In this document: piece after piece, positions 16,784-29,108 of the stretch | Layout of the letters: every line of letters starts with the position of its first letter | How positions within the stretch are numbered: the first letter of the stretch is position 1 | DNA from: Pseudomonas argentinensis | Lineage (GTDB): Bacteria; Pseudomonadota; Gammaproteobacteria; Pseudomonadales; Pseudomonadaceae | NCBI RefSeq assembly: GCF_001839655.2 | Contig: NZ_CP056087.1 | Span: 1,426,001-1,490,000, forward strand | Length of the DNA stretch: 64,000 bases | Reading direction: 5' to 3' | Position numbers and translations under genes: made by a program | The notes under the pieces: model-generated | Databases searched by the model: none | The model's input: only the letters and a program-made list of their open reading frames with translations | What the model was told of the DNA's origin: nothing

Positions 16784-17437
16784 ATGACCCACACGCCTCC
16801 CATCCTCGACCGCCCGCCACAGGACCGCATCATCGTGGCCGATGATCATCCGGTTTTCCGTGAGGGTCTTAGCCGCATCGCGCAGCGGGTGTTCCCCCAT
16901 GCCTGCATTCTCGAGGCCTGCGACATGGACGAGGTGCTGACCCTCTCCGCTGCCGGGGCGCCACCGAGCCTGTTCATGCTCGACCTGCTGTTTCCCGGGC
17001 AATCGCCGGAGGCCATCGGTGCCTTGCGTCAGCGCTTCACGCGCAGCTCCATCGTGATCGTGTCGATGGTCGACAACCGCGGGTTGATCGACGAGGTGAT
17101 GGCGGCGGGGGCCGATGGCTTTATCGGCAAGGCGACGCCGCCTGACGAAATCGCCGATGCGTTGCGGGCGGTGAGCGAGGGGGATTTCGTGCTGACCCTG
17201 GGGCCGCCCGGGGTGCCAGCCTTCGCCGAGGCGCAGCATCTGCTCGAGCAGCTCACGCCCCGCCAGCAGGACGTGCTGCGCCTGCTGGTGCGCGGCCTGG
17301 CCAACAAGGAGATCGCCCGCGAACTGGATATCTCGCCCTTTACCGTGCGCATCCACATGTCGGCGCTGATGCGCACGCTGGATGTGAGCAGCCGCGCGGC
17401 GGCGGCGGCCATGGCGGCCAAGGCGGGGTTGCGCTAG
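16784..17437 (+). CDS. LuxR/NarL-type response regulator
   Basis: A two-component response regulator of 217 residues. The receiver domain has the acidic pocket VADDHP and phospho-acceptor Asp67 (FMLDLLFPG), with Lys in the GKAT motif. The C-terminal LuxR helix-turn-helix is [41 protein letters not shown]. It converges with the hybrid kinase on the other strand and the two coding regions overlap by four bases, so they are likely a cognate pair. Target genes are unknown; ergothioneine genes lie upstream but no link is shown. Confidence 0.9.
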   Translation: MTHTPPILDRPPQDRIIVADDHPVFREGLSRIAQRVFPHACILEACDMDEVLTLSAAGAPPSLFMLDLLFPGQSPEAIGALRQRFTRSSIVIVSMVDNRGLIDEVMAAGADGFIGKATPPDEIADALRAVSEGDFVLTLGPPGVPAFAEAQHLLEQLTPRQQDVLRLLVRGLANKEIARELDISPFTVRIHMSALMRTLDVSSRAAAAAMAAKAGLR

Positions 17438-19065
17438 GCCGCCTGGGCCTTGAGTCTCAGCGCCACCAGCAGGGAGCGCAGTTCGGCCGGTTGCACGGGC
17501 TTGGAGAGGATCGGGATCTGGTCGTCGCCCACCGCTTCCTGCACGCGGCGCACGTCGTGGCCGGTCATGATGATGGCCGGTACCTGGCGGGCGGCGAGGG
17601 CGCGCACATGGGCGATGCAGTCGGCGCCGGAGGCTTCCAGGCCGAGGTCGAAGTCGGTCACCACCAGGTCGATATCCGCCGCCACCTCGGGCAGCGAGGT
17701 ATGGGTGTCGACCACGCAGCCCCATTTCTTCAGCAGGGTGGCGGTGGCCAGCAGCACATTGTGGTCATCCTCGATCAGGCACACGCGCAGGCCGTTGAGC
17801 ATGCTCGGCGCCTGGGGCCTGGTAGGTGGTGCTGCTGTCTGCCGGGCGGGCGCGCTGACCAGCTGCAGGCCGTCGATGGCGGCCAGGGTGCCTTTGCCCT
17901 CCACCGAGCGGATGCGCACCTGCAGGTTCATCAGCCTGCCCAGGCGGCGCACGATGGTCAGCCCCAGGCCCATGCCTTCCACGTCACTGTCGCGGGTCTG
18001 CCGCACCCGGTAGAACTCCTCGAAGATGTTGTCCAGGTGCGCCTCGGCGATGCCCCGGCCCTTGTCGTAGAGCTCGATGGAGAGATGCGCGCCGCGCCGC
18101 CGGCAGCCGATCAGCACAGGCTTTCCCGGGGCGTACTTGAGGGCGTTGGTGAGCAGGTTCTGCAGCATGGTGGTCAGCAGGCCCTGGTCGGCGTGCACGT
18201 GGACGTCCGGGCAGTGCAGGCGCATCTCCACGCCGGCCCAGCGCGCGGCCTCGAGGTTCTGCTGGATCAGCTGGCGCAGCAGGCCCTGCAGCGGCAGGGG
18301 CTCCATATGGGCGACCACCTTGCCGCTGTCCAGCGAGTACATGTCGAGGATGGTGCGGAACAGCCGGGCGACGCTGTTCAGGGACTTGTCGATGTTCTCC
18401 ACCAGGCGGTGCTGCTCGCCGTCCAGGCTGCTGTCGCGCAGGCAGGCGGTGAACAGGCTGATGGAGTGGATGGGCTGGCGCAGGTCATGGCTGGCCTGGG
18501 CGAGGAACTGCGACTTGGCGCGGTTGGCCGCCTGCTCGGCCTCGGCGGCCAGGCGCGAGCGCTTGAGCAGGGCGTGCATGTAGGCCGGCACCATCAGGGT
18601 GGTGAGCAACAGGGTGACGATCAGGTAGGGCTGCGACTGCCAGTAGGTCGACACGCTGGCGATGATCAGCAGCGACAGGGTGGCGAGCACGGTCGCCAGT
18701 AGCAGGTAGTTGGAGCCGTAGCGCAGGCCGTAGCCCACGGTCACCCAGATCAGGATGGCATACACCGGCAGCATCGGCTCGCCGCCGAAGGCGATGGTCA
18801 CGGTGATGCAGGTGTAGTCGCTGAGCATGGTCAGCACGCGGCGCACCGGATGGTTGCCGGGGCGCCGGCGGATGTCGATCCACAGGGCCAGAGAGGCGGC
18901 CAGGAAAAGGGATTCGAGCAACAGGATCCAGCCGGCCAGGGTAGGGTCGATGGCCGAGCGCAGGTGCATCAGCAGGGTGTAGCCGATGGCAATCGGCGCG
19001 ATGACCAGGCGCACGACGGCCTGCGCGCGTTCGACGTCGTAGGTAGGCGAGGCGGTGGCCAGCAT
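17434..19065 (-). CDS. Hybrid sensor histidine kinase with C-terminal receiver
   Basis: A 543-residue membrane kinase. The N-terminal region (about 1-175) holds five or six hydrophobic segments without a clear periplasmic sensor. The HisKA box [19 protein letters not shown] has His193. HATPase motifs follow ([10 protein letters not shown] for the N box, then DKGRGI and GMGLGLTIV). The last 120 residues are a receiver with phospho-acceptor Asp in VVTDFDLG and Lys in ILSKPV. The architecture resembles RpfC-like kinases without an Hpt domain. It shares the CTAG at its 3' end with the convergent response regulator. Confidence 0.9.
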   Translation of the reverse strand: MLATASPTYDVERAQAVVRLVIAPIAIGYTLLMHLRSAIDPTLAGWILLLESLFLAASLALWIDIRRRPGNHPVRRVLTMLSDYTCITVTIAFGGEPMLPVYAILIWVTVGYGLRYGSNYLLLATVLATLSLLIIASVSTYWQSQPYLIVTLLLTTLMVPAYMHALLKRSRLAAEAEQAANRAKSQFLAQASHDLRQPIHSISLFTACLRDSSLDGEQHRLVENIDKSLNSVARLFRTILDMYSLDSGKVVAHMEPLPLQGLLRQLIQQNLEAARWAGVEMRLHCPDVHVHADQGLLTTMLQNLLTNALKYAPGKPVLIGCRRRGAHLSIELYDKGRGIAEAHLDNIFEEFYRVRQTRDSDVEGMGLGLTIVRRLGRLMNLQVRIRSVEGKGTLAAIDGLQLVSAPARQTAAPPTRPQAPSMLNGLRVCLIEDDHNVLLATATLLKKWGCVVDTHTSLPEVAADIDLVVTDFDLGLEASGADCIAHVRALAARQVPAIIMTGHDVRRVQEAVGDDQIPILSKPVQPAELRSLLVALRLKAQAA

Positions 19066-19154
19066 GACGGTTCCCTGTGCGCTGATGCGGATATCCGCTC
19101 ACCATAGGCCGCCGCCGCTTGGCGGTGCAAGGCGCCTGTGGGACGCAAAGGGCT

Positions 19155-19425
19155 CTAGGGTCTGTTGCCGTTTCACGCACGGCCGCGCCGGAGCCCGTTT
19201 TGTCGCGAGGCAAGGCACGAGCCGCGAAGTTTAGCTAGCTAAATGAGCCGGCGAGAAACGCCGCATCGCGACAAAACGGGCCCGGCCCTACGGGTTGTGC
19301 GGGAAATCTCGCCATGCGTCGTTGGAGGACTTGGCAAGGGAACAACCATTCCCTGCGTCCTCCGCCTAGCCTGGCGAGATTTCTCGCGGCAACGCGGCTC
19401 GCGTTGAAACGGCAACAGACCCTAG
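19155..19425. repeat. 271-bp composite palindromic (MITE-like) element
   Basis: The ends are perfect 21-bp inverted repeats: CTAGGGTCTGTTGCCGTTTCA at 19155-19175 and its complement at 19405-19425. Inside are further exact inverted pairs, a 16-bp one (19193-19208 with 19266-19281) and a 12-bp one (19303-19314 with 19372-19383), plus a 14-bp palindrome TTTAGCTAGCTAAA (19230-19243). It has no coding capacity. The core resembles a second element at about 42801-42932. The rest of 19066-19519 shows no gene. Confidence 0.85.
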
Positions 19426-19519
19426 CACATCCGTACTATTTCGCCGGGCAGGCACGCTTTCTAGAATCCCCGACATCGCTTCGGCACCGGGCCGGAGCCC
19501 AGTGATCGAGGGAACTGAC

Positions 19520-19903
19520 ATGGGTATCAAAGGAACGCTTGGGGCTCTGCTGATGGCGCCGATGCTGGCCAGCATTGCCGGGTGCCTGCCGCAGAACACC
19601 CAAAGCCAGGGGCTGCACAGCTCCCAGGTGGCCAATGGCGCTGCACCCTGTACGCCGAGCACCTCCGACAGCCTGATTTCCACGGGCCGCAGCCTGCTGA
19701 GCATCGCCAACTCGGTGCTGGAAACCCAGCAGAGCATGCAAGGCAACTCCACCACCTATGCCCAGCGCATGCAGGCAGCGGAGAAGGCCCAGAAGGTCAA
19801 CCAGGGCAACGAGGTACTCAACAATGTCGAGAGCATGACCGCCGGGCTGGGCGCCGGTGCACCGTGCACCGCGGCTGCCGCGCCGGCCGCCGCATCGCGT
19901 TGA
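19520..19903 (+). CDS. Small predicted lipoprotein of unknown function
   Basis: A 127-residue protein with a lipoprotein signal: MGIKGTLGALLMAPMLASIAGC, lipobox ending at Cys22. The mature part is Ser/Gln/Ala-rich with a helical middle (SLLSIANSVLETQQSMQ) and two Cys near CTP and CTA that could pair. No family recognised. ATG at 19520 has GAGGGA upstream. It stands alone between the palindromic element and a strong terminator. Confidence 0.7.
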   Translation: MGIKGTLGALLMAPMLASIAGCLPQNTQSQGLHSSQVANGAAPCTPSTSDSLISTGRSLLSIANSVLETQQSMQGNSTTYAQRMQAAEKAQKVNQGNEVLNNVESMTAGLGAGAPCTAAAAPAAASR

Positions 19904-19947
19904 GCAGGACGGTATAGCCGCGCGATCCCCGCCTGAACGACCCGCCG

Positions 19948-19974
19948 AAAAAGCCGCGCCCTTGCGCGGTTTTT
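19948..19974. terminator. Bidirectional terminator-like hairpin
   Basis: AAAAA-GCCGCGC-CCTT-GCGCGGTTTTT, a GC stem with A and T flanks, 45 bases after the lipoprotein gene. Confidence 0.75.
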
Positions 19975-20024
19975 CCGTTTGCGCCTGCCGTTATGCTTGA
20001 TCCCGCTGCAGAAAACACAGGCAT

Positions 20025-20048
20025 AAAAAAGCCCGGCATCAGCCGGGC
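20025..20048 (-). terminator. Terminator of glyA
   Basis: On the minus strand GCCCGGC-TGAT-GCCGGGC is followed by six Ts; it lies 22 bases downstream of the glyA stop codon. Confidence 0.8.
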
Positions 20049-20070
20049 CCTCTAGTTGCAGCGCGGGCGC

Positions 20071-21324
<1,254 letters not shown>

Positions 21325-21449
21325 GGCAATCCCCTGAAAGTCAGCTGGGCGGAAGAAATAGGGTGCGGATTCTACCGCATCCGAGCTGACCAGGCATATG
21401 AAGCGTGATCATGAGCGGGACAAGTGGCGCTCACGACGTGCGCGCCTCG

Positions 21450-24400
21450 CTAAACCATGAACAGGCTGCGCCCGCAGAATTGCGCCTCGAAGCGGTGGGC
21501 GGCCATCGGCCGGCCCAGCAGGTAGCCCTGCACCTCGTCGCAGTCATGGGTACGCAGGAAGTCGAGCTGCTCCTGGGTCTCCACGCCCTCGGCGATCACC
21601 GACATGTTCAGGCTGTGGGCCATGGCGATGATGGCCCGGGCGATCTGTCCGTCCTGCTCGCCCTGGGGCAGGCCGTCGACGAAGCTGCGGTCGATCTTCA
21701 GCACGTCGATGGGAAACTGCTTGAGGTAGTTGAGCGACGAGTAGCCGGTGCCGAAGTCGTCGATGGCGATGCACACCCCGAGGTTCTTCAGGTCGGTGAG
21801 GGTCTGCAGCGCGGCGCCGACGTCCTGCATGAGGATGCTTTCGGTCAGCTCCAGCTCCAGGCACGCCGCCGGGATGCGGCTGTCAGTGAGGATGCGTTCG
21901 ATGCGCTGGCGCAGGTCGCCGTCGCTGAACTGGCGGGCCGAGAGGTTCACCGACACTTTCGGCACGCGGATCTTGTTGTGGTGCCAGATGCTCAGCTGGC
22001 GGCAGGCTTCGGCCAGCACCCAGTCGCCGACCTGCACCACCAGGCCGAGTTCTTCGAGCACCGGGATGAACGCATCGGGTGCCACCAGACCGCGGGTGGG
22101 ATGCTGCCAGCGCAGCAGCGCCTCGACGCCGGTCAGACGCTTGCCGTTGCCGGAGAACTGCGGCTGGTAGTGGAGCAGGAATTCGCCCTGCTCCAGCGCA
22201 TGGCGCAGGTCGCCCTCGAGCTCCAGGCGCTCCAGGGCGCTGGCGTTCATGTCCGCCTGGTAGAACTGGAAGTTGTTCTTGCCGCGCTCCTTGGCGTGGT
22301 ACATGGCGGTGTCGGCGTTCTTCATCAGTTGGCTCGGCTCGTTGCCGTCCTGGGGGCCGAGGGCGATACCGATGCTGGCGGTGACGAAGAATTCGCGGCC
22401 TTCGAGCACGAAGGCCTGGGCCAGGCTGGCGAGGATCTGTTCGGCGACGTGGATGGCGCGGTGCAGGGCGGCATCGCGGCTGGCGCTGGAGCGCAGCAGC
22501 AGGGTGAATTCGTCGCCGCCCATGCGCGCCACGGTGTCGTCCTCGCCCACGCAGGCGGCCAGGCGCACGGCCACGTCCTTGAGCATGCGGTCGCCGGCGG
22601 CATGGCCCAGAGAGTCGTTGATCGGCTTGAAACGGTCGAGGTCGAGGAACATCAGCACCACCCATTCGCGGTGCCGTTCGGCATGCTGCAGGGCGGTGTG
22701 CAGGCGGTCCTGGAACAGCGTGCGGTTGGGCAGCTGGGTCAGGGCATCGTAGTAGGCCAGGCGGTGGATGCGCTGTTCGCTGGCCTTGCGCTCGCTGATG
22801 TCGCTGAAGAAGCACACGTAACTGACCAGGTCGCCTTCCTCGTCGTGCACGGCGGTGATGCCGACCCACGCCGGGAAGTTCTCGCCGTCGCGGCGCTTGA
22901 GCCAGATCTCACCTTCCCAGGTGCCGCGCTGGTGCAGCTGGTTGAGCACGTAATGCAGGTGGGTGCTCTGCTGGCTGTCGGCGGTGAGCATGCCGGGCAA
23001 CTGGTCGAGCACCTGCTCGGCGCTGTAGCCGCTGACCCGGCTGAAGGCATTGTTGACCTGTACGATGTAGCCCGCCGGGTCGGTAACCAGGATCGCCGCC
23101 GTGGAGTGCTCGAATACCGTGGCCGCCATGCGCAGGTCCTTCTCGGCGCGGCGCTGCTGGGCCACGTCGCGGCCGACGCCGAGCAGGCCTTCGAACTTGC
23201 CGTTGTCGTCCCACATCGGCAGCAGGCGCAGTTCCACGGGAATCTTGCGGCCGTCGGCGCGCAGGAAGTCGAGGATGAACACCTGGGGGGTGAGGGTTTT
23301 GCGCAGCTCGTGCATCTGCTCCTGTACCCCGAGGGCACCGCGGATGCGCTCGAGCAGGGCGTATACCACGGCCAGTTGCTGCGGGTTGGTGGCCAGGCCG
23401 CCGAAGCCGTTGGCCTGCACCCACGCGGCGGAATAGCCCAGCACGGTCTGCACCGAGGGGCTGACGTAGTTGAGGTTGAGCTGGCTGTCGGTGGAGAAGA
23501 TCACGTCGCTGATGCTCTCGGCGAGCATGCGGTAGCGGTGCTCGTTCTCGCGCAGCGATTCGTTGCGGGCGATCTGCCCGGTGATGTCCTTGGCCACGCT
23601 GATCAGGCGGCTGACCCAGCCATTGGCGTCGCGCGCCAGGGCCTGCTCGGTGATGCTGAACCAGCGCCAGGAGCCGTCACTGTGGCGCACGCGCAGCTGC
23701 GATTCGAGCAGCACCCCATTGCCCAGCACGCGCTGCTGGTTGCGCACGCGTTCGTGCAGGTCCTGGTCATCGGGGTGGACGAGCAGCCGCCACCAGTCGT
23801 CGCCCTTGCTTCGTACGCTGCTCTCGTCATAACCCAGGCGGCTGGCAAAGTCGTGGTTGCTGAACAGCAGCGTGCGGGTGGGCAGGTCGGTGACGTACAG
23901 GGTGTCCGGCACTGCCCGCACCACCTCGGACCAGAAGCGTTCGCGCTCGACCAGCGACAGCTCCATGCGCTTGCGGCTGGTGATGTCACTGATGCTCAGG
24001 GCGACCGCGTGCAGATCCTCGGGGCTTTCCGGCAGGCGCATCACCAGCCACAGGTGGCGGATGATGCCGTTGGCGCCTTCGATGTGGCTTTCCAGCTCCA
24101 GGTGGCCGCCGCCGTCGAGCAGCGCGGCGCTGAGCTGGGCGCGGAAACCCTCGGCACGCACCGCGCCGCGGTTGATCAGCTGTTCCCAGGCCTGCTCGGT
24201 GGTGCTCACGCCGAGCAGGCGCAGGGCGATCTGGTTGGTTTCGGTGAAGCGCATGTGCTGCAGCAATTCGCCATGGCGCTGGGAGTTGGCGTCCAGCCAG
24301 GGTTTCAGTTCGGCGCCACTGTTCAGGCCCTGCTCGCGCAGGAAGTGGTAGAGGCCGGCGAGGTCGAGCACGCACAGCGCCGTGCCGGTGCCGTCGAAGA

Positions 24401-25667
24401 TATCCTGATAGCGGCGGCGGGTTTCCTGCAGCACGCGGGTCGCCTGCTGCTGTTCAGTGACGTCGCGCAGCACCCAGACGAAACCCTGCTGGCGCTCGGC
24501 ATCACCGAGGTCGCTGCGGCTGATGGTGAACAGCCGGCTCTGGCCGTGCTGGCGGATTTCCACCAGGTCCGGGCCCTGGTCGCTGTGAAAGGCCGGAGTG
24601 TGCAGCAACAGTGGGTTGAGACTCGGCAGCAGTTCGAGCAGGTGCCACTGGCTCGCGTGCTGGGTGGCCAGGCCGAACATCGCCTCGGCCTGGGGGTTGA
24701 GGTAGGTCAGGCGGCCGGTGGCGTCGGTGACCAGCACCCGTTCCTCGATCGCGCCCAGGGCGCCGGCGGCCTGGTGCAGCGAGCGCCGCGAGGCAAGGTT
24801 GAGCGCGTGCAGCTGGCCCTGTTCGCGCACCAGGCGATACAGGGCGAACAGGGTGAGCAGGCTGCACAGGGTGAACAGCAGGATCTTGCCGAGCATTTCC
24901 GGCAGCACCTGGGCCTGCACCTTGCTTTCATCCAGCATTGCGCGCAGCTGCCAGTCGGAGCCGGGCAGGCTCTGCAGCACGATGGTCTGCGCCTGGTTGG
25001 CGGCCGTGACCGACGGGTAGTTGCGCGCCTCGGCGTCGAGGCCCCGGGAGTCGGCGATCACCCGCAGGTCGGTGGCATCCTCCAGCTGCCAGGACACGTC
25101 TTCCTGGGGCGCCTTGAGCAGCCAGCGACCGAGGGCGCTGACATGCAGCTGCAATGCCCAGTAGCCGTCATCGACGCGCAGCAGCAGGTCGAGGTGGCCG
25201 CCCTCGATCGGATCGAACACGTAGTAGTAGCTGTGCGTGCCGCTGCGCGCGATCAAGCCGGCGAGCAGTGCCTGTTCGGCCGGCGCCAGGGTGCTGCCCG
25301 GCCGCGGCTGCCCGTTGGCATCCAGGTGGGCGAGGCGCTGCAGGGAGGGGAAGACCAGGCGCAGGTTGTCCAGGTAGCGCTGGTGCTGGTCGACCGAGTC
25401 GGACGGCTCCCGGGTGGCGTGCAGCACCGCGGAGCCGGCGTTGGCCATCGACGCCATGCTCAGGCTCAGCTGCTTGGCGAGTTGCTCGCTGACCGCCAGG
25501 TTGAGGGCGCGCTGGTTGTCCTTGAGCTGGCGGAACTCGAATTGCAGTTGCCAGAGCAGCAGCACCAGCAACCCGAGCACCAGCACGACCAGCGCGCCCT
25601 TGAGGGAGCGACGCATGGGAATGATCGTGGTATCGCGCTGAGGGCGATTGGTTTCGGCGGCTGACAC
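21450..25667 (-). CDS. morA: Membrane PAS-GGDEF-EAL c-di-GMP regulator MorA
   Basis: Very large (1405 residues) dual-domain c-di-GMP enzyme. Two transmembrane segments (about 22-42 and 258-280) bracket a periplasmic region. Several PAS/PAC domains follow between about 300 and 970, for example around VLVTDATGRLTYLNPQA and LVTDPAGYIVQVNNAF. GGDEF is intact (GGDEF at about 1050) and EAL is intact (EAL at about 1182, with DDFGTGYSSL and KIDRSF downstream), so both cyclase and phosphodiesterase activity are possible. Size, architecture and the neighbouring glyA fit MorA, which controls motility and biofilm. GTG at 25667 is the longest start; ATG at 25616 is an alternative. Confidence 0.92.
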   Translation of the reverse strand: MSAAETNRPQRDTTIIPMRRSLKGALVVLVLGLLVLLLWQLQFEFRQLKDNQRALNLAVSEQLAKQLSLSMASMANAGSAVLHATREPSDSVDQHQRYLDNLRLVFPSLQRLAHLDANGQPRPGSTLAPAEQALLAGLIARSGTHSYYYVFDPIEGGHLDLLLRVDDGYWALQLHVSALGRWLLKAPQEDVSWQLEDATDLRVIADSRGLDAEARNYPSVTAANQAQTIVLQSLPGSDWQLRAMLDESKVQAQVLPEMLGKILLFTLCSLLTLFALYRLVREQGQLHALNLASRRSLHQAAGALGAIEERVLVTDATGRLTYLNPQAEAMFGLATQHASQWHLLELLPSLNPLLLHTPAFHSDQGPDLVEIRQHGQSRLFTISRSDLGDAERQQGFVWVLRDVTEQQQATRVLQETRRRYQDIFDGTGTALCVLDLAGLYHFLREQGLNSGAELKPWLDANSQRHGELLQHMRFTETNQIALRLLGVSTTEQAWEQLINRGAVRAEGFRAQLSAALLDGGGHLELESHIEGANGIIRHLWLVMRLPESPEDLHAVALSISDITSRKRMELSLVERERFWSEVVRAVPDTLYVTDLPTRTLLFSNHDFASRLGYDESSVRSKGDDWWRLLVHPDDQDLHERVRNQQRVLGNGVLLESQLRVRHSDGSWRWFSITEQALARDANGWVSRLISVAKDITGQIARNESLRENEHRYRMLAESISDVIFSTDSQLNLNYVSPSVQTVLGYSAAWVQANGFGGLATNPQQLAVVYALLERIRGALGVQEQMHELRKTLTPQVFILDFLRADGRKIPVELRLLPMWDDNGKFEGLLGVGRDVAQQRRAEKDLRMAATVFEHSTAAILVTDPAGYIVQVNNAFSRVSGYSAEQVLDQLPGMLTADSQQSTHLHYVLNQLHQRGTWEGEIWLKRRDGENFPAWVGITAVHDEEGDLVSYVCFFSDISERKASEQRIHRLAYYDALTQLPNRTLFQDRLHTALQHAERHREWVVLMFLDLDRFKPINDSLGHAAGDRMLKDVAVRLAACVGEDDTVARMGGDEFTLLLRSSASRDAALHRAIHVAEQILASLAQAFVLEGREFFVTASIGIALGPQDGNEPSQLMKNADTAMYHAKERGKNNFQFYQADMNASALERLELEGDLRHALEQGEFLLHYQPQFSGNGKRLTGVEALLRWQHPTRGLVAPDAFIPVLEELGLVVQVGDWVLAEACRQLSIWHHNKIRVPKVSVNLSARQFSDGDLRQRIERILTDSRIPAACLELELTESILMQDVGAALQTLTDLKNLGVCIAIDDFGTGYSSLNYLKQFPIDVLKIDRSFVDGLPQGEQDGQIARAIIAMAHSLNMSVIAEGVETQEQLDFLRTHDCDEVQGYLLGRPMAAHRFEAQFCGRSLFMV

Positions 25668-26008
25668 GTGATGACGTCCTGCAACGGCGGGGTCGAGTAG
25701 GCAGGTGGTGCTGCGAAAAAGGGTGTTCAGGGCGTCCGCTTCCCGGGGCGGCTAGCATGCCACAAATGTGGCGAAGTGCCAGCCCAGGCGACGAATGTCG
25801 CACACTTGCTACTCTTCCTAGTCTGGCGCAGATCGCCGAAAATGCCCGGTCAGCGCTGTACCCTCACCCGGGCAGCTCATCTCTGTTAAGTACGGGTGTG
25901 CGGAATGGCTTGGCGCGCCTGCGGGCGCGGCATTTATCCGTTTGCGTGAGGCGGCGTCTTGGCATAGGGTGCGCGCCATCGTCGCCATTTATTAGTGAGG
26001 TCTGAATT
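25668..26008. other. Divergent intergenic region morA / ettA
   Basis: 341 bases between divergent starts. No open frame is convincing. GTGAGG at 25995-26000 is the ribosome site of ettA. Promoters for both genes must lie here, but no strong -35/-10 pair stands out. Confidence 0.6.
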
Positions 26009-27673
<1,665 letters not shown>

Positions 27674-27685
27674 GCGCTGTGGTAG

Positions 27686-27716
27686 AAAAAACGGAGCCTC
27701 AGGGCTCCGTTTTTTT
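27686..27716 (+). terminator. Rho-independent terminator after ettA
   Basis: AAAAAACGGAGCC-TCAG-GGCTCCGTTTTTTT, an 8-bp stem with A and T flanks, 12 bases after the ettA stop; could work in both directions. Confidence 0.9.
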
Positions 27717-27789
27717 ATGGCTGCCTTTCCTTGGCGCGTTTTCGACTTGCTTCCATTTCGATGACCGCAATGTGGCGGAAGCGGCCTTT

Positions 27790-27867
27790 CGTAGGGTGGA
27801 CGACGCTTCATCCGTCCACCGCTCTGCGAGCGCAATGGTGGACAAAAAGAGCGTTGTCCACCCTACG
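27790..27867. repeat. Palindromic repeat CGTAGGGTGGAC...GTCCACCCTACG, copy 1
   Basis: A 78-bp imperfect palindrome with ends CGTAGGGTGGAC and GTCCACCCTACG. It is the reverse complement of the copy at 49667-49744 with a single visible difference, and flanking bases on both sides also match in part. No coding potential. The surrounding stretch 27717-27948 contains nothing else. Confidence 0.85.
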
Positions 27868-27948
27868 CTGGGAACGTCCGCTCTTGCCTTATTGCCGTCG
27901 ACTCAAGGGACTGCGCGTTCGCCGGTAGACAGCGATCGTGAACAGGTT

Positions 27949-28974
27949 CTAGTCGCGGCCACCGACCTCGACCCGCAACCCCTTGCCGGTCGGCGTGCAG
28001 CGCACGGTCACCGGGCAGAAGGCTTCGATCACCTGGATATTGCTCTGCAGGTGCTCGCTCAGGTGCGTGGTGGTGAAGCTGCCGCTGCCCGCCAGGGCCA
28101 TCGGTAGCAGCAACTGGTCGGCCAGGTGCTCGGCCACTGCCGCGCCGCTGGCCAGCCACTGCCGCAGCGGTTCGATGGCTTGGTCGGCGACCGCTTCGGC
28201 CCGCACGCTGGTCTGCCCAAAGGCACAGAACTGTTCCGTCAGTTGCTCGCAGGCCACCGTCAGCATCAGGATATTGCCCGGGCCGTGTTCCTGATTCAGC
28301 CAGGTGCAGTGCAACTGGTCGTCCGGCCACTGCAGGCGTTTGCCGACCCGCGCCAGCTCGCGTTCGCCCACGTGGCCGGGAATACCGGCCAGCAACACGT
28401 CCGCGCGCTGTTCGATCACGGCGCCGCGCTCGCACAGGTGCAGGGGCGTCAACCGCGAGGGCTGGATAAATGCCTCCAGCGCGCCGCCACCGGCAGGCAC
28501 GAAGCCGTGGCGGTGCAGTTGCAGCTCGACCCGGCCACCCATGCGCCGCAGCAACGGTAGCCAGGCCCGGTCGAGAAAGTCGAAGGGCGGCGCGGCCGGG
28601 TTGTGGGTGCCGCCGCTGATCTGTACGCGACTCGGCTCGGCGGCCTGCAGCAGGGCCGGCAGAATGGTCTGCAACACCAGGGTGCAGCTACCCGCCGAAC
28701 CGATGGCGAAGCGGTACTCGCCGCCGCGGATCGCTCCGGGACGAAACACCAGGCTGGTCCCATGCATCTCGGCACCCTCGGTTTCGGCCCCGCTGATTTC
28801 GGCGGCGGCCAGTACCGCGGTCAGGTGCTGGCGCAACAGGCCCGGCCGGCTGCGCCTGGCGCGAATGTTGGTAATGCGAAACGGCGTGCCGGTGATCATC
28901 GACAGACTCAGCGCCGTGCGCAGCACTTGGCCGCCGCCGAAGACGCCGTCGAGTTCGAGAATATCCTTGTTCAT
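27949..28974 (-). CDS. rtcA: RNA 3'-terminal phosphate cyclase RtcA
   Basis: Converts RNA 3'-phosphate ends to 2',3'-cyclic phosphates using ATP through a covalent His-AMP. 341 residues from ATG at 28974, chosen over the longer frame because it has AAGGA upstream and the family start MNKDILELDGVFGGGQVLRTALSLS. The conserved RARRSRPGLLRQH and SGGTHNPAAPPFDFL patterns are present; the nucleotidyl-acceptor His lies in the C-terminal HLSEHLQSN region. Last gene of the rtcB operon, separated from rlaP by 134 bases that hold two small palindromes. Confidence 0.96.
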   Translation of the reverse strand: MNKDILELDGVFGGGQVLRTALSLSMITGTPFRITNIRARRSRPGLLRQHLTAVLAAAEISGAETEGAEMHGTSLVFRPGAIRGGEYRFAIGSAGSCTLVLQTILPALLQAAEPSRVQISGGTHNPAAPPFDFLDRAWLPLLRRMGGRVELQLHRHGFVPAGGGALEAFIQPSRLTPLHLCERGAVIEQRADVLLAGIPGHVGERELARVGKRLQWPDDQLHCTWLNQEHGPGNILMLTVACEQLTEQFCAFGQTSVRAEAVADQAIEPLRQWLASGAAVAEHLADQLLLPMALAGSGSFTTTHLSEHLQSNIQVIEAFCPVTVRCTPTGKGLRVEVGGRD

Positions 28975-28997
28975 GGTGAATCCTTTGATCGTTATCG

Positions 28998-29042
28998 TTC
29001 CCACGCTCTGCGTGGGAATGTCCATCAGGACGCTCCGCGTCC
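28998..29042. repeat. Paired small palindromes between rtcA and rlaP
   Basis: TTCCCACGCTCTGCGTGGGAA (28998-29018) and GGACGCTCCGCGTCC (29028-29042). This pair is a familiar Pseudomonas intergenic repeat type. It could form RNA hairpins that affect expression of rtcA relative to the genes before it. Confidence 0.7.
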
Positions 29043-29108
29043 CTCTCGACTGTGGCCCGCGTTCTTAGCCCAGGTGTCGCTTCGTTCGACCCAGGCTACG
29101 AAGGCGGC

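Noticed and set aside
21405..25664. Very long plus-strand open frame opposite morA
   Set aside because: It mirrors the codon pattern of a GC-rich gene; the minus strand has clear PAS, GGDEF and EAL motifs and the plus-strand product has none.
27934..27946. GATCGTGAACAGG and similar GTGAACAGG strings near 31973, 39563 and 49797
   Set aside because: The matches are short, differ in surroundings, and do not keep a fixed orientation to the repeats, so coincidence or a minor repeat tail is likely.
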